From Chloroflexota bacterium (GTDB lineage Bacteria > Chloroflexota > UBA11872 > VXOZ01), in NCBI GenBank assembly GCA_012270555.1, contig JAAXIC010000009.1, positions 1 through 64,000 on the forward strand: a stretch of DNA of 64,000 nt, given 5' to 3'. The position numbers and the translations under genes were made by a program. The notes below the pieces were generated by a model, which saw only the letters and a list, made by a program, of their open reading frames with translations, did no database searches and was not told the DNA's origin. Positions 7,440 to 16,269 of this stretch are shown piece by piece; the stretch's first letter is position 1; each line of letters opens with the position of its first letter.

Positions 7440-9716
7440 ATGAACCGCTTTCATTCTACCCATGCGACACCTCTCGCCAGCTTCGAGCCCTCCCTGGAAG
7501 ACGCGCCGAGACACTCGCCACGCTTGGTTGGTGCAATCTTCCTGTTCTTCTTCTTGCTCTACGCCCTTACCGGCGGCGGTCATGCGTACAGTCCGGAAGG
7601 GGACTCCGCGTTTGCCACGGGCCGGAGTTTCCTCTTGGACCGGGAGAACACGGATCTGAGGCAGGACTATAGCGAACTCGCATCGTGGGAAATCGGGCTG
7701 CCGCTCTTGCTGCAGCCTGCCTTAGTCCTGGGCGCCATCCTCGATCCTTTGCTGCCCCAAAAAGACGCTCTGGGGCACGAGGGGCGTTCGTACACGCTCG
7801 CGGACTACCCCGTGCTCGCGCGGCAGGGGACGCCCAATACCCTCAATAACCTATACATTCGCCTTGAGGACACGCGCGCCAGGGGACTCGTGGTTTTTTC
7901 TTATCTTGAGGCATCTCAAGATATCCAGGACGGTACGCGTATCGCCACGGTAACGTTGGATACCACGCCTGCGGGCAGATTCTTTGGTGAGATGAAAGCC
8001 GGGGTAGACACCGCGGAGGGTGCCTACGAACACCCCGACGTGCTTGGAAAAGTGGCCCATGCCAAAGCCAACGCGGTGGCGCGACGCCTTGGCGTGCCTC
8101 GCTCCAGCATTTACGTTTCAGAGTTGCAATTTCAGCAGCGCGTGGACGTTAAGAGCGTCGCCATTCAATACCATGCCCAAAAAGGCGCGCTCCACATCGT
8201 TTCCCTGAACCTTATAGACGCCGAAACCGACGAGCCAATCTTGATCGGCGCAAGCGAAAGCATATGGTCGGAGCAGGAAAACACTGCCTACTTCCTGCGC
8301 TTGTTCGCGCTCTTCACTAACGCTTGGGTGACCGCCCTCAGCGCCGTGCTCCTGTTTCTCATAACGCGCCGTCTGGGCTACCACAGCCAAGTGGCTCTTG
8401 CCCTGACTATCCTCTTTGGACTGGCCACACTGGCGTGGACGTACGCGAAATTCGACTTTGCTGAACCAGGCATAACCCTCGCCCTGCTGGGCACGGTCTA
8501 CTTCCTGCTGCGGGGTATCCAGGACCAGCAGTTGGGTTGGGTGTTCGTGGCGGGACTCATCGTCTTGGGCGGAATCTCCATCAGATTCGTCACGGCGCTG
8601 AATCTCGTTTTCTTGGCCCCACTACCGGCGCTGGTTACGCTGCAAAGCTCCCAAGGCTTCCTGCGGTCACTTGCCTTGGCTTTTGCGCGTACGCTCGTGT
8701 TTCTGGCCCCGGTCGGCATACTCGGCGCGTTGTCGCTCGCCGCGCTCGTATCCGTATTCGGCGTGCTCCTGCCCGAGCCCGCAGATGTAGCAGAGAACAT
8801 CACGAGTTGGCTCGACCTGCCAATCTGGATCGGCCTGTACGGCAACGTGCTGAGCCCGGGCAAGAGCGTCTTTCTCTATGCGCCGCCCCTCATTCTCGCC
8901 CTCTTCGGCAGCCTGCTGTTCATTGCGCGCCACAAGTGGTGGGCGCTTCCCTGCGTAGGCATACCCGTGCTCTACCTGCTCCTCTATAGCAGCGTAGGAA
9001 CCTGGTATGGCGGCAGTAGCTGGGGACCGCGCTACTTGGTTCCCGCCGTACCGCTCTTGCTGATCATGGCCGCGCCCATCCTCGAAAAAGCGCTATTCGA
9101 CAACGGCATCAGGGAATTGCGCGCCGCCGTAGCACTCGGGGCCGCCGGCATTGGCATGCAAGTCATCGCAATCGCTAAGCACTTCGACCTGTACTTCGGT
9201 CTTCTGCGTTCCCAGGTTCTGCCGCAGATTCCTGAAAGCGGCGCCTTTCTGGCCGGACGCGTGGGGCAAGCGTATTACACCCATCCTACGACTCTACCGC
9301 TGGACAAGGAGAGCGCCCTCTATCTCTTTGCAGCGCCGTTCTCACCCATCTTTGCGCACCTCTGGATGCTCGCGGCGGACATAGCGGACCTCTTCCTGCT
9401 CGCAATGCCGGATGTCTTGGGGACTGTGCTCGGTCGTCCTCCCTGGACGTTGCTGGGCGTGGCCATTTGGCCGCAGCATCCGGAGGCCATCCTGGGACTG
9501 GACTTCTGGTCGCTGACTTTGTGGCGGGAGTATACCAACCACCTCTTCCTGCTCATCATCGTGATGATAGTTGTCCTCGCCTTGCAAGCAGCCACCATCT
9601 ACTGCTGGACCTGGCTGTGCCGGACATTTGAGCTCAGGCTGCGCCTCTATTGGAGCGGGATTATCGGGTTAGCGACGTTCTTTGTTCTGTTCGACGCTGC
9701 CCACATACTCCAATAA
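7440..9716 (+). CDS. Large polytopic membrane protein, putative GT-C glycosyltransferase
   Basis: The 758-residue protein has a first membrane segment at about residues 29-46 and then a short D/E-containing loop (YSPEGDSAFATGRSFL) like the first extracytoplasmic loop of GT-C enzymes. A polar insert of roughly 200 residues (about 85-280) follows, then around ten hydrophobic segments in the C-terminal two thirds (for example LALTILFGLATLAWTYAKF and AEPGITLALLGTVYFLL). GT-C enzymes transfer sugars from polyprenyl-phosphate donors outside the membrane; the substrate here is unknown. The ATG at 7440 (MNRFHSTHA) was chosen because the upstream extension is Arg-rich and overlaps aroA. The assignment rests on topology rather than a diagnostic motif. 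Confidence 0.55.
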   Translation: MNRFHSTHATPLASFEPSLEDAPRHSPRLVGAIFLFFFLLYALTGGGHAYSPEGDSAFATGRSFLLDRENTDLRQDYSELASWEIGLPLLLQPALVLGAILDPLLPQKDALGHEGRSYTLADYPVLARQGTPNTLNNLYIRLEDTRARGLVVFSYLEASQDIQDGTRIATVTLDTTPAGRFFGEMKAGVDTAEGAYEHPDVLGKVAHAKANAVARRLGVPRSSIYVSELQFQQRVDVKSVAIQYHAQKGALHIVSLNLIDAETDEPILIGASESIWSEQENTAYFLRLFALFTNAWVTALSAVLLFLITRRLGYHSQVALALTILFGLATLAWTYAKFDFAEPGITLALLGTVYFLLRGIQDQQLGWVFVAGLIVLGGISIRFVTALNLVFLAPLPALVTLQSSQGFLRSLALAFARTLVFLAPVGILGALSLAALVSVFGVLLPEPADVAENITSWLDLPIWIGLYGNVLSPGKSVFLYAPPLILALFGSLLFIARHKWWALPCVGIPVLYLLLYSSVGTWYGGSSWGPRYLVPAVPLLLIMAAPILEKALFDNGIRELRAAVALGAAGIGMQVIAIAKHFDLYFGLLRSQVLPQIPESGAFLAGRVGQAYYTHPTTLPLDKESALYLFAAPFSPIFAHLWMLAADIADLFLLAMPDVLGTVLGRPPWTLLGVAIWPQHPEAILGLDFWSLTLWREYTNHLFLLIIVMIVVLALQAATIYCWTWLCRTFELRLRLYWSGIIGLATFFVLFDAAHILQ

Positions 9717-9952
9717 CCCGATTCGCGGCCCGGAATACCCCGCAAAGGCTCTTGCCGAGACAAGGAGACAGAGAGCAGGGCGCGCCAAGGCGCGGCAAAT
9801 GTTGCTCTTAGCAGGAGTCCCTATTGAGCGCATCGGGCGACGGTTCGTGAATCAGCCTTCCGCCTAACGACTACAAACCCGAAGGGAAGGTGAGGAAACG
9901 AAAGAGACAGTTCGATCCGAGACGAGCGAGTTGCAAACAAGAGTTGCGCGGT

Positions 9953-10357
9953 TCAGGCGCTACACGGTATGACCTGGACGGCCACCGAACGCCGCGGCCG
10001 CGGGCCGTCGAGTTCCACGAAGAAGACGCTCTGCCACGTACCCAAGACAAGCCGGCCTTGGTGGACTGGGATCATGAGATTGCACCCAACGATGCCGGCC
10101 GTGAGATGTGACCGCGCATTGTTGTCCAGGCAGTCATGCCGATATTGGGCTTGGGGCAACAAATCGCGCACAACTGCCTCGAAATCCTGCTTGAGGCCGG
10201 GTTCGTTTTCGTTGACAAGTATGCAAGAGGTTGTATGCAAACAGAAGACGCTACAGACACCTTCTTGTATGCCGGCTTCCGCCACGGCGTCGTGAAGGTT
10301 GCTGGTGATGTCCAACAACTCGGTGGGTTGCGTGGACGCAACAGTAATCGTCTTCAT
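9953..10357 (-). CDS. yjbQ: YjbQ family protein (UPF0047)
   Basis: This 134-residue protein has the YjbQ signature: CLHTTSCILVNENEP near the middle, NNARSHLTAGIVG, and GTWQSVFFVELDGPRPRR near the C-terminus. The conserved His residues of the HTT and the Glu-Asp-Gly-Pro segments mark the putative active site. Family members form trimers and have weak secondary thiamine-phosphate synthase activity; the physiological role is unsettled. The ATG at 10357 (MKTITVAST) matches the usual family N-terminus. It is isolated: 236 bases upstream of 9953 and 276 bases beyond 10357 carry no recognisable gene. Confidence 0.88.
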   Translation of the reverse strand: MKTITVASTQPTELLDITSNLHDAVAEAGIQEGVCSVFCLHTTSCILVNENEPGLKQDFEAVVRDLLPQAQYRHDCLDNNARSHLTAGIVGCNLMIPVHQGRLVLGTWQSVFFVELDGPRPRRSVAVQVIPCSA

Positions 10358-10633
10358 AGCTCTGATTTCACGATACCACACGACTCCGAGCGGGGACAAA
10401 GACGCCGGATAAGATTTCTCTCAGTTTGTGAAGAGCGCGATAGTGGCAATAACCCCGTCACTTCACCGAGTCATAGAGACGCAAAGAGTCGTAAGGGGTG
10501 TTTGCGGCATCTGTGAGGTCGGTACCCGGCGGACAAGCGATCTATGTACGCACTGCGCGTGGTCGCACCAGCCTGACAAGATCCAATTTGACCGAACTTC
10601 TTGCACCGTCCTGCGACACCCTTTGCCAAGAGT

Positions 10634-13600
10634 TCATTCACCGTATGCCGTGGCTTCCATATTCGACGCAGCGTGGCGTTCACGTCCTCGGCTCGTCACG
10701 TAGACGAGGCCGCACACGGCTGCCGTCAACCAGAACCAACTCGCAAGGTCCGGCAGAAAGTAGTAGTTGTCCAGCATCCCGTGGGTTACCGCGGCCAGTT
10801 GACTCCCGGCTAAGCCGATGCCTAAAGCGCGCACTTCTCCCTCATCGCTCTTGTACGCAATCCGATGTGTGAGCAAGAAGTAGCGCACAAGGAATCCGCT
10901 AACGAATACGAGTCCTACGATCCCAAGCCGCAGCCAGAAGTCGAGGAAAAGATTGTGCGGATGCGAGAGGTTCGGCTCGCGCCACGCAGCCGGATCCACG
11001 TAGTCCGCATGGACGTAGAGGTAATTGTCCAGCCCAACGCCGCTGATGGGAAAGTCCGCAAGCATCCGCAGGGACGATTGCGCTTGAACCAGGCGCATAT
11101 GCGTCGTCGTGCCTGGCTCAAAACTCACGAGTGAACGCACGCGCTCCGGGCCGAAACTAACGCCACCGGCAGACAGCAGCACCGCAACCAACAGCACGCC
11201 GCCCATGATCCGCACTCTTTGGCGCAGTTCCGGCAAGTACACCCAAATGAAGAAAAGCAGGATCACAAGACCGGCAATCCAACTTGCTCGGGAGAAACTG
11301 CCAAGCAGCGCCAGCGCAAGTACACCGGCAAGTGGCCACGCCACGCGGGCAGGCCAGAGCTTGAACAAGCCGGCTGCCACCACAAAGGGGAGCGCGCGCT
11401 CCACAATCATCGCCAGATGATTTGGTGATGGATAGAAGCCGGCAAGCCGCCTCACACCCTCCGCTTCTATCAGAGCAGTGGGGTTAGCAATTGGCTCTAC
11501 CAGCGCCACGAGAGCCGCAACGACCGCGCCCGCTACGAATGCCTGAATCAACCGCCACGCCTGCTGCCGGTTCTCGAGCAGCCAGCACGCAACCAGGAAC
11601 AAGAGCACCGGCACGACTATCGTCTGCCGCAGTTCCCGCAAACTGAAGACCCCGTAATGAGAGAACAGCAGCGAGACGGCGCCAATCGCCAGCAATGCCA
11701 CGGCCCACCAGAAGAACGGGCGCCGCTCTACAAGCCAGCGCTGCTGAAGGTAGGTATTCACCACCAGCGACCCCACGAGCAGCACTGCCAGAATCTCGCT
11801 CACGGGCAACGCCAGGCCGCCAGCAGCGGGTATCAACACGGCGAACGGCAGCGTTGCCGCTACGATGTACAGCAACGCGCGGGGCCAGACCAATGCCCCA
11901 AGGCCAAGTAAGGCGATGAGCACATACTGCGCCGCCGCGCCCGGCACGATCCAGAGGAGACCCGCGACCACCAGGAGCAGACCAAAGCGAGCCGCTTCAT
12001 GTTGCCAAATGCCGTTAGCGGTCCACCCTACCGCTTTCCTGAGTAATTGCTGCAGCCAATGCCGTCGTCGCAGCCAACCGGTTAGGAACCAGCCAATCGC
12101 GGCCAGGAATCCCGCGTAGAGACCGCCTACCAGCACATAGGGCCACAGAGGCCGTTCCCGCACCACGACTATCGCGTCGATGTCCACCCCGGTGTCGCTG
12201 GACAGCGAATTGCGCCGTCCCGTGACGTCGATCTCGACAACGTGTTCACGATCCGGCAACCTATCCGCCAATAACACTTCTTCCTGCCAGCGGTGTTCGG
12301 GAGCGTAGAGGTCCAGCACGGCCTGTCCCCCCGCGTCTTTGTCCAAGCGGTGGGCCAGCGACTGCGAACCGTTGATGCGCACCAACGCGATGCCCTTGTC
12401 CGGTCCCTTGTGGACGACTAAGGATACTGCCGTACCCTGGAAACGAAAGCGCAGCCGGGCGCCCGCTTGAGGACTGCCCCGCGCCTGTCCCAGTGAGTAG
12501 CTTTCGTCGCTTATGTCTATCCAAGCGCCTTCCCACGTGAGCGACGGATGCGTCTCCTGATGATAGCCTGGCCCGAGTACGGGTGGCGCGCGCATCAGTT
12601 CCCGCATTGCCGTATACACTGGCCGCGGCGCGAAGTTCTCGTCCACGATGCCAAAGTATTGCGTTGGGTCATCGGGATGCGCGTCCGGCCAGTAGAAATG
12701 CCAAAGATTGATCATCGCTAGCCACGGCCACTCGCGCTGCGCGCGCTGCATACCCTCTACGGTATAACGCGCCTGTGTCTCCTCTGAGACATTGCCCCAG
12801 GGTGAAGGATTGCCCTGCCAATCCGGCGGCAGCGCCACCCACCCGTACTCACCGGCCCAGATAGGTGTGTGCGCGTCGCCATGGCGCACCATTACTTCCC
12901 GCACGAGGACCGCCCGCGCGAAGTTTGTGCGGTGAGACGCCACATAGCGGTCGTCCGGGCCGTACCACAACCCATAGGACGCGGTACTGACTATGTCGAA
13001 GTAAGGCGCGGCGCCATGTTCATACATGGCCTCGAGAAAGAGCAACTCGCTGAGGTTCTCCGGCCCGGTCTCAGTGTTGGGCGCAAGCGTGGCGGCAACG
13101 ATGATCGCCTCCGGGTTCGCCTCCCGGATCCGCTGCGAGGCCACTTTGAGCATTGCGGTGTATGCCGCCGGATCGGGATTGTGCGGCCACCATTCGCCAT
13201 GGAGATTGGGTTCATTCCAGATTTGGAAGATCTGTACGTCCCCGCGGTACCGCTGGGCAAACGCATAGGCAAAGTCGCCGTAATCCTCCAGCCGCGCCGG
13301 CGGCCCCTGGTGGCGCCCATCGTCCGGCGGCCTGCCATCAGCATACGCCCACGGCGGCGGGCGCTCGAGGCGCGCAATGATCGTCAAGTTGTACTGCTTC
13401 GCCAGTGCGAACAGACGGTCGTACCGCTTCCAGGTGCTTTCCTGAGCAAAGTCGTTCCAATACCTGCCTTTCCCCGGACGCTCGATGTCTCCCCAAAGAA
13501 TGACCTGCCGGAAAAAGCCAAAGCCGGCCGCTTCCATGAGCGCCATGCTGCGCTCGATTCGTTCCCAGTCTGGATCCGGATCGAAGCGGGTATTGATGCC

Positions 13601-13750
13601 GTAGCGATAGACGTCGGTGTGGTGGATGGGATACACCGCCTCGCGCCCGTAGGCGACACCGGTTTCGTACCAGAAGCGGTAGCCGAGCAACGCCACCGTT
13701 GCGGCGCCGAGCACAAGGAGATAACCAACAAAGAAGAGAAGTCGCGCCAC
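10634..13750 (-). CDS. Glycoside hydrolase (clan GH-A-like) fused to an O-antigen ligase/polymerase domain
   Basis: This is a 1038-residue two-part membrane protein. An N-terminal membrane segment (about 4-25) precedes a TIM-barrel glycosidase domain (about 45-395) with a candidate acid/base Glu180 in IWNEPN and a nucleophile Glu301 in IWAGEYGW, the clan GH-A arrangement. A beta-sandwich, perhaps carbohydrate binding, covers about 405-532. From about 537 onward the protein is polytopic and resembles Wzy/WaaL O-antigen ligases, including the GVGLDNYLYVH and SHPHNLFLDFWLRLG motifs near the C-terminus. The GTG start has AAGGAG 14 bases upstream. The product may assemble or trim an extracellular polysaccharide. 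A GT2 glycosyltransferase lies about 5 kb away on the same strand. Confidence 0.8.
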   Translation of the reverse strand: MARLLFFVGYLLVLGAATVALLGYRFWYETGVAYGREAVYPIHHTDVYRYGINTRFDPDPDWERIERSMALMEAAGFGFFRQVILWGDIERPGKGRYWNDFAQESTWKRYDRLFALAKQYNLTIIARLERPPPWAYADGRPPDDGRHQGPPARLEDYGDFAYAFAQRYRGDVQIFQIWNEPNLHGEWWPHNPDPAAYTAMLKVASQRIREANPEAIIVAATLAPNTETGPENLSELLFLEAMYEHGAAPYFDIVSTASYGLWYGPDDRYVASHRTNFARAVLVREVMVRHGDAHTPIWAGEYGWVALPPDWQGNPSPWGNVSEETQARYTVEGMQRAQREWPWLAMINLWHFYWPDAHPDDPTQYFGIVDENFAPRPVYTAMRELMRAPPVLGPGYHQETHPSLTWEGAWIDISDESYSLGQARGSPQAGARLRFRFQGTAVSLVVHKGPDKGIALVRINGSQSLAHRLDKDAGGQAVLDLYAPEHRWQEEVLLADRLPDREHVVEIDVTGRRNSLSSDTGVDIDAIVVVRERPLWPYVLVGGLYAGFLAAIGWFLTGWLRRRHWLQQLLRKAVGWTANGIWQHEAARFGLLLVVAGLLWIVPGAAAQYVLIALLGLGALVWPRALLYIVAATLPFAVLIPAAGGLALPVSEILAVLLVGSLVVNTYLQQRWLVERRPFFWWAVALLAIGAVSLLFSHYGVFSLRELRQTIVVPVLLFLVACWLLENRQQAWRLIQAFVAGAVVAALVALVEPIANPTALIEAEGVRRLAGFYPSPNHLAMIVERALPFVVAAGLFKLWPARVAWPLAGVLALALLGSFSRASWIAGLVILLFFIWVYLPELRQRVRIMGGVLLVAVLLSAGGVSFGPERVRSLVSFEPGTTTHMRLVQAQSSLRMLADFPISGVGLDNYLYVHADYVDPAAWREPNLSHPHNLFLDFWLRLGIVGLVFVSGFLVRYFLLTHRIAYKSDEGEVRALGIGLAGSQLAAVTHGMLDNYYFLPDLASWFWLTAAVCGLVYVTSRGRERHAASNMEATAYGE

Positions 13751-14051
13751 TGTGGGAGAATCTGCTCCTTAAAGAAGCACTGTCTAAACGCTTGGCGGCC
13801 AATTGCGCTTTCGTCTAGATGGAATCTAAATTACGCCTAGAAGGAATCGGGATTACATCCAGCAAGAGTCTAGCAGCAAAGCCGTTATCGCGTAATCGTC
13901 GGTTGAGCACGGAGCGTGGTGTATGGAGCCACCGGCGCGGGTGTGGCGTCAGCAGGAGATAACTGCGCCAGCTAGAGGGAGACACAAAGGTAGCTGGTAC
14001 TGGGCCCCGCCCAGGCATACACGAGCGGATGGACACGTTCCCAAGGGCCTC

Positions 14052-15194
14052 TCAAACGGCCGCAAGCAGTTCTTCCTGCACGGGACTAGTCGCACGGTCA
14101 ATGCGGCCCCCACCGATCACTTCATCGTCCTGGTAGAATACCGTCGCCTGGCCGGGCGCAACCGCGCGTATCGGCTGGGAGAACACAACCCTCGCCTCAC
14201 CATCCGCCGTTGGCTCGACAGTGGCCGCTACTTCCTCCATGCGATAGCGCGTGCGCACGCTTACGCGCACCGGCTCAGCCGGCGGCGCATCCGCCACCCA
14301 GTGCACGTCAATTGCTTGCAGCGCGCTTGCGTAGAGGTCCTCTTCTTCTCCGACGTACACCGTATTGCCGTCGGCATCCAGCGCAATCACATACAGCGGG
14401 CGCGGCCAGGTGAGGCCCAGCCCCCGGCGCTGACCGACCGTGTAGTTTGCGATGCCGTCGTGTTCACCCAAGACCTGCCCGTCCTTGTAGCGGATAGGCC
14501 CGGAGCGCGCGATGCCTGGTTCCCATGATTCCAAGAAGTCGCGATAGTTGTCGTTGGTGACAAAGCAGATTTCGTAGCTATCTGGCTTATCGGCCACGTG
14601 GAGACCATACCGCCGCGCCAAGCCGCGCGTTTCAGACTTCGTCTGCGACCCCATCGGAAACAGCGTGCGTGCTAGTTGCTGCTGACCGAGCATGTAGAGG
14701 ACGTAAGACTGGTCCTTCTGTGGGTCGAGCGCGCGGAACAGGCGATAGCTGCCCGATCCCTGATCCTGCTCAATGCGCGCATAGTGCCCGGTGGCAAGGT
14801 AGTCGGCATCGAGTTCTTGCGCCCGCTTGAGAAAGGCCGCGAACTTTACGAATTGATTGCAATCGACACAGGGGTTGGGCGTGCGTCCGCTGGCGTACGA
14901 CGCGACGAACCGCGCCATCACTTCCTTCGCAAAGATCTCCCGGAAGTTCAGCGAGTAGTGGGGGATGCCGATGCGGTCCGCCACGCGCTGGGCATCGTGG
15001 GTGGCGCTCAACGAACAGCAGGCGTGGAGGCGGGTATCCACCATGCCCTTCTGCCAGACATTGAGGGTGATGCCAATCACCTCATGTCCCTGCTCGGCAA
15101 GCATGGCGGCCACCACAGAAGAATCAACGCCGCCGGACATCGCGACCACGATGCGCAGCGGCCCAGTGGTTCGTGGAAATTCGTCAGGAAACAT
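14052..15194 (-). CDS. mnmA: tRNA 2-thiouridine(34) synthase MnmA
   Basis: The enzyme adenylates and thiolates U34 of Lys, Glu and Gln tRNAs. The 380-residue protein starts with the PP-loop ATP-binding motif AMSGGVDSSVVAAML, then has GHYARI, KDQSYVLY, KPDSYEICFV and GQRRGLG. Catalytic cysteines are in NPCVDCNQF and EICFV, the two-Cys pattern of the family. Length is slightly above the usual 360-370. The ATG at 15194 lies about 280 bases from the divergent thioesterase gene; the intervening region should hold both promoters. Confidence 0.94.
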   Translation of the reverse strand: MFPDEFPRTTGPLRIVVAMSGGVDSSVVAAMLAEQGHEVIGITLNVWQKGMVDTRLHACCSLSATHDAQRVADRIGIPHYSLNFREIFAKEVMARFVASYASGRTPNPCVDCNQFVKFAAFLKRAQELDADYLATGHYARIEQDQGSGSYRLFRALDPQKDQSYVLYMLGQQQLARTLFPMGSQTKSETRGLARRYGLHVADKPDSYEICFVTNDNYRDFLESWEPGIARSGPIRYKDGQVLGEHDGIANYTVGQRRGLGLTWPRPLYVIALDADGNTVYVGEEEDLYASALQAIDVHWVADAPPAEPVRVSVRTRYRMEEVAATVEPTADGEARVVFSQPIRAVAPGQATVFYQDDEVIGGGRIDRATSPVQEELLAAV

Positions 15195-15394
15195 AGCACC
15201 TTAAGTGTAGCATAGTTCTCCGCCACCCCTTTGGAGGCCCGCGCATAACCGGAGCCGCAGGTTCATAGTCCTTCTGCCTTTGCGGCCTTCCCCAAATCAA
15301 GCACGGTTCAGGCTTTGTGCAAGTCTGCTAAACAGTTGGCATTGAGTCGGAACAGCGCCAGTTTCCCTCACTCCCCCAGGAAACCGTTTCTCCA

Positions 15395-15423
15395 TTGGTC
15401 GCCTACGGCGCATACGCTATACT
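15395..15423 (+). promoter_or_regulatory. Candidate sigma-70 promoter for the thioesterase gene
   Basis: TTGGTC (15395-15400) and TATACT (15418-15423) with a 17-base spacer lie about 50 bases before the ATG at 15475, on the + strand. The -10 matches five of six consensus bases; the -35 is weaker. Confidence 0.5.
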
Positions 15424-15474
15424 GAATCCAGTGAAATCCAAGCACGCAAACGCTCTCTAATCAGCGCGCAACAC

Positions 15475-15912
15475 ATGACACTGGACGTCCCAATTCGCGT
15501 TCGCTACGCCGAGACCGATGCCATGGGCGTGGCGTACCATGGACACTATTTCACGTGGTTCGAAGTCGCCCGCGTAGAACTCATGCGGGCGCTGGGATTG
15601 CGCTATCGCGACCTCGAAGCGGAAGGGATCTACTTGCCGGTAGTGGAGTGCCGCGCGCAATTCTTGTCTGCCGCTCGGTACGATGCTGCCTTGCAGATTC
15701 GCACCGCGCTGATGGCGGCCACACGCGCGAAGATCGTCTTTGGCTATGAGGTGCGAGATGCGGAGGCGTCGCCGCCGCTCCTCGCACGCGGCCAGACCAC
15801 CCATGCGTTCACCAGCCGCCAGGGCCGCGCCACGCGCCTGCCCCAAACCCATCCCCTCTGGCAGGGCATGCGCCAAGCCGCCTATCTGCCTGAGTTCGTA
15901 TCCTTTGCATAG
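15475..15912 (+). CDS. Acyl-CoA thioesterase, YbgC/4HBT hot-dog family
   Basis: This 145-residue single hot-dog domain has the YbgC-type active site VRYAETDAMGVAYHGHYFTWFEVAR, in which the Asp of ETDAMG is the catalytic residue. FLSAARYDAALQIRT and the AHAFTS-like segment near the end also fit. Such enzymes hydrolyse short acyl-CoA or hydroxybenzoyl-CoA thioesters. The gene is divergent from mnmA and 15 bases before a small membrane-protein gene, with which it probably forms an operon. Confidence 0.87.
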   Translation: MTLDVPIRVRYAETDAMGVAYHGHYFTWFEVARVELMRALGLRYRDLEAEGIYLPVVECRAQFLSAARYDAALQIRTALMAATRAKIVFGYEVRDAEASPPLLARGQTTHAFTSRQGRATRLPQTHPLWQGMRQAAYLPEFVSFA

Positions 15913-15927
15913 GAGCAAGCGCAACCC

Positions 15928-16092
15928 ATGACCCCACAACCTCGGCGGCAGACGAGTTCCGTGGTCCGGCTCATTCTCTACGGGCTGGTAGTCCTCATCC
16001 TCATCATCTCGTTTCTCTATGCGTACGAGTTGACCGGCGGACTCGTTGACGGCTTGCTGGAGGGCATAGGCGACATCATCGGCCAGTTCTAG
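15928..16092 (+). CDS. 54-residue single-pass membrane protein
   Basis: This short frame runs from ATG 15928 to TAG 16090-16092, starting 16 bases after the thioesterase stop. AGGAG (15911-15915) precedes the ATG. The basic N-terminus (MTPQPRRQTSSVVR) is followed by one hydrophobic helix of about 18-20 residues (LILYGLVVLILIISFLYAY), then a short Gly-rich tail (ELTGGLVDGLLEGIGDIIGQ). The charge pattern predicts the N-terminus in the cytoplasm. The family is unknown. The open frame with a ribosome-binding site and a clean membrane helix makes expression plausible. Confidence 0.6.
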   Translation: MTPQPRRQTSSVVRLILYGLVVLILIISFLYAYELTGGLVDGLLEGIGDIIGQF

Positions 16093-16269
16093 AACCCTTG
16101 CGCAGCTAATACCTTCTCCAACTTTCCTTTGCAAGCGTGTTGACAGAGCGTCGCTGCGCCTGCACTCAGACGCACAGACTACAAGACGGGCAACACGCAT
16201 GTAAGCACGTGAGTTAAGAAGGTCCGGCACAGGCGTACACAGCCTTGAGACCGCAACAGGACTCAGCGG

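Noticed and set aside
12869-13840. A 323-residue open frame on the + strand
   Set aside because: It lies fully antisense to the well-supported glycosidase-ligase gene, is Arg/Pro rich and has no recognisable domain; high GC makes such shadow frames common.
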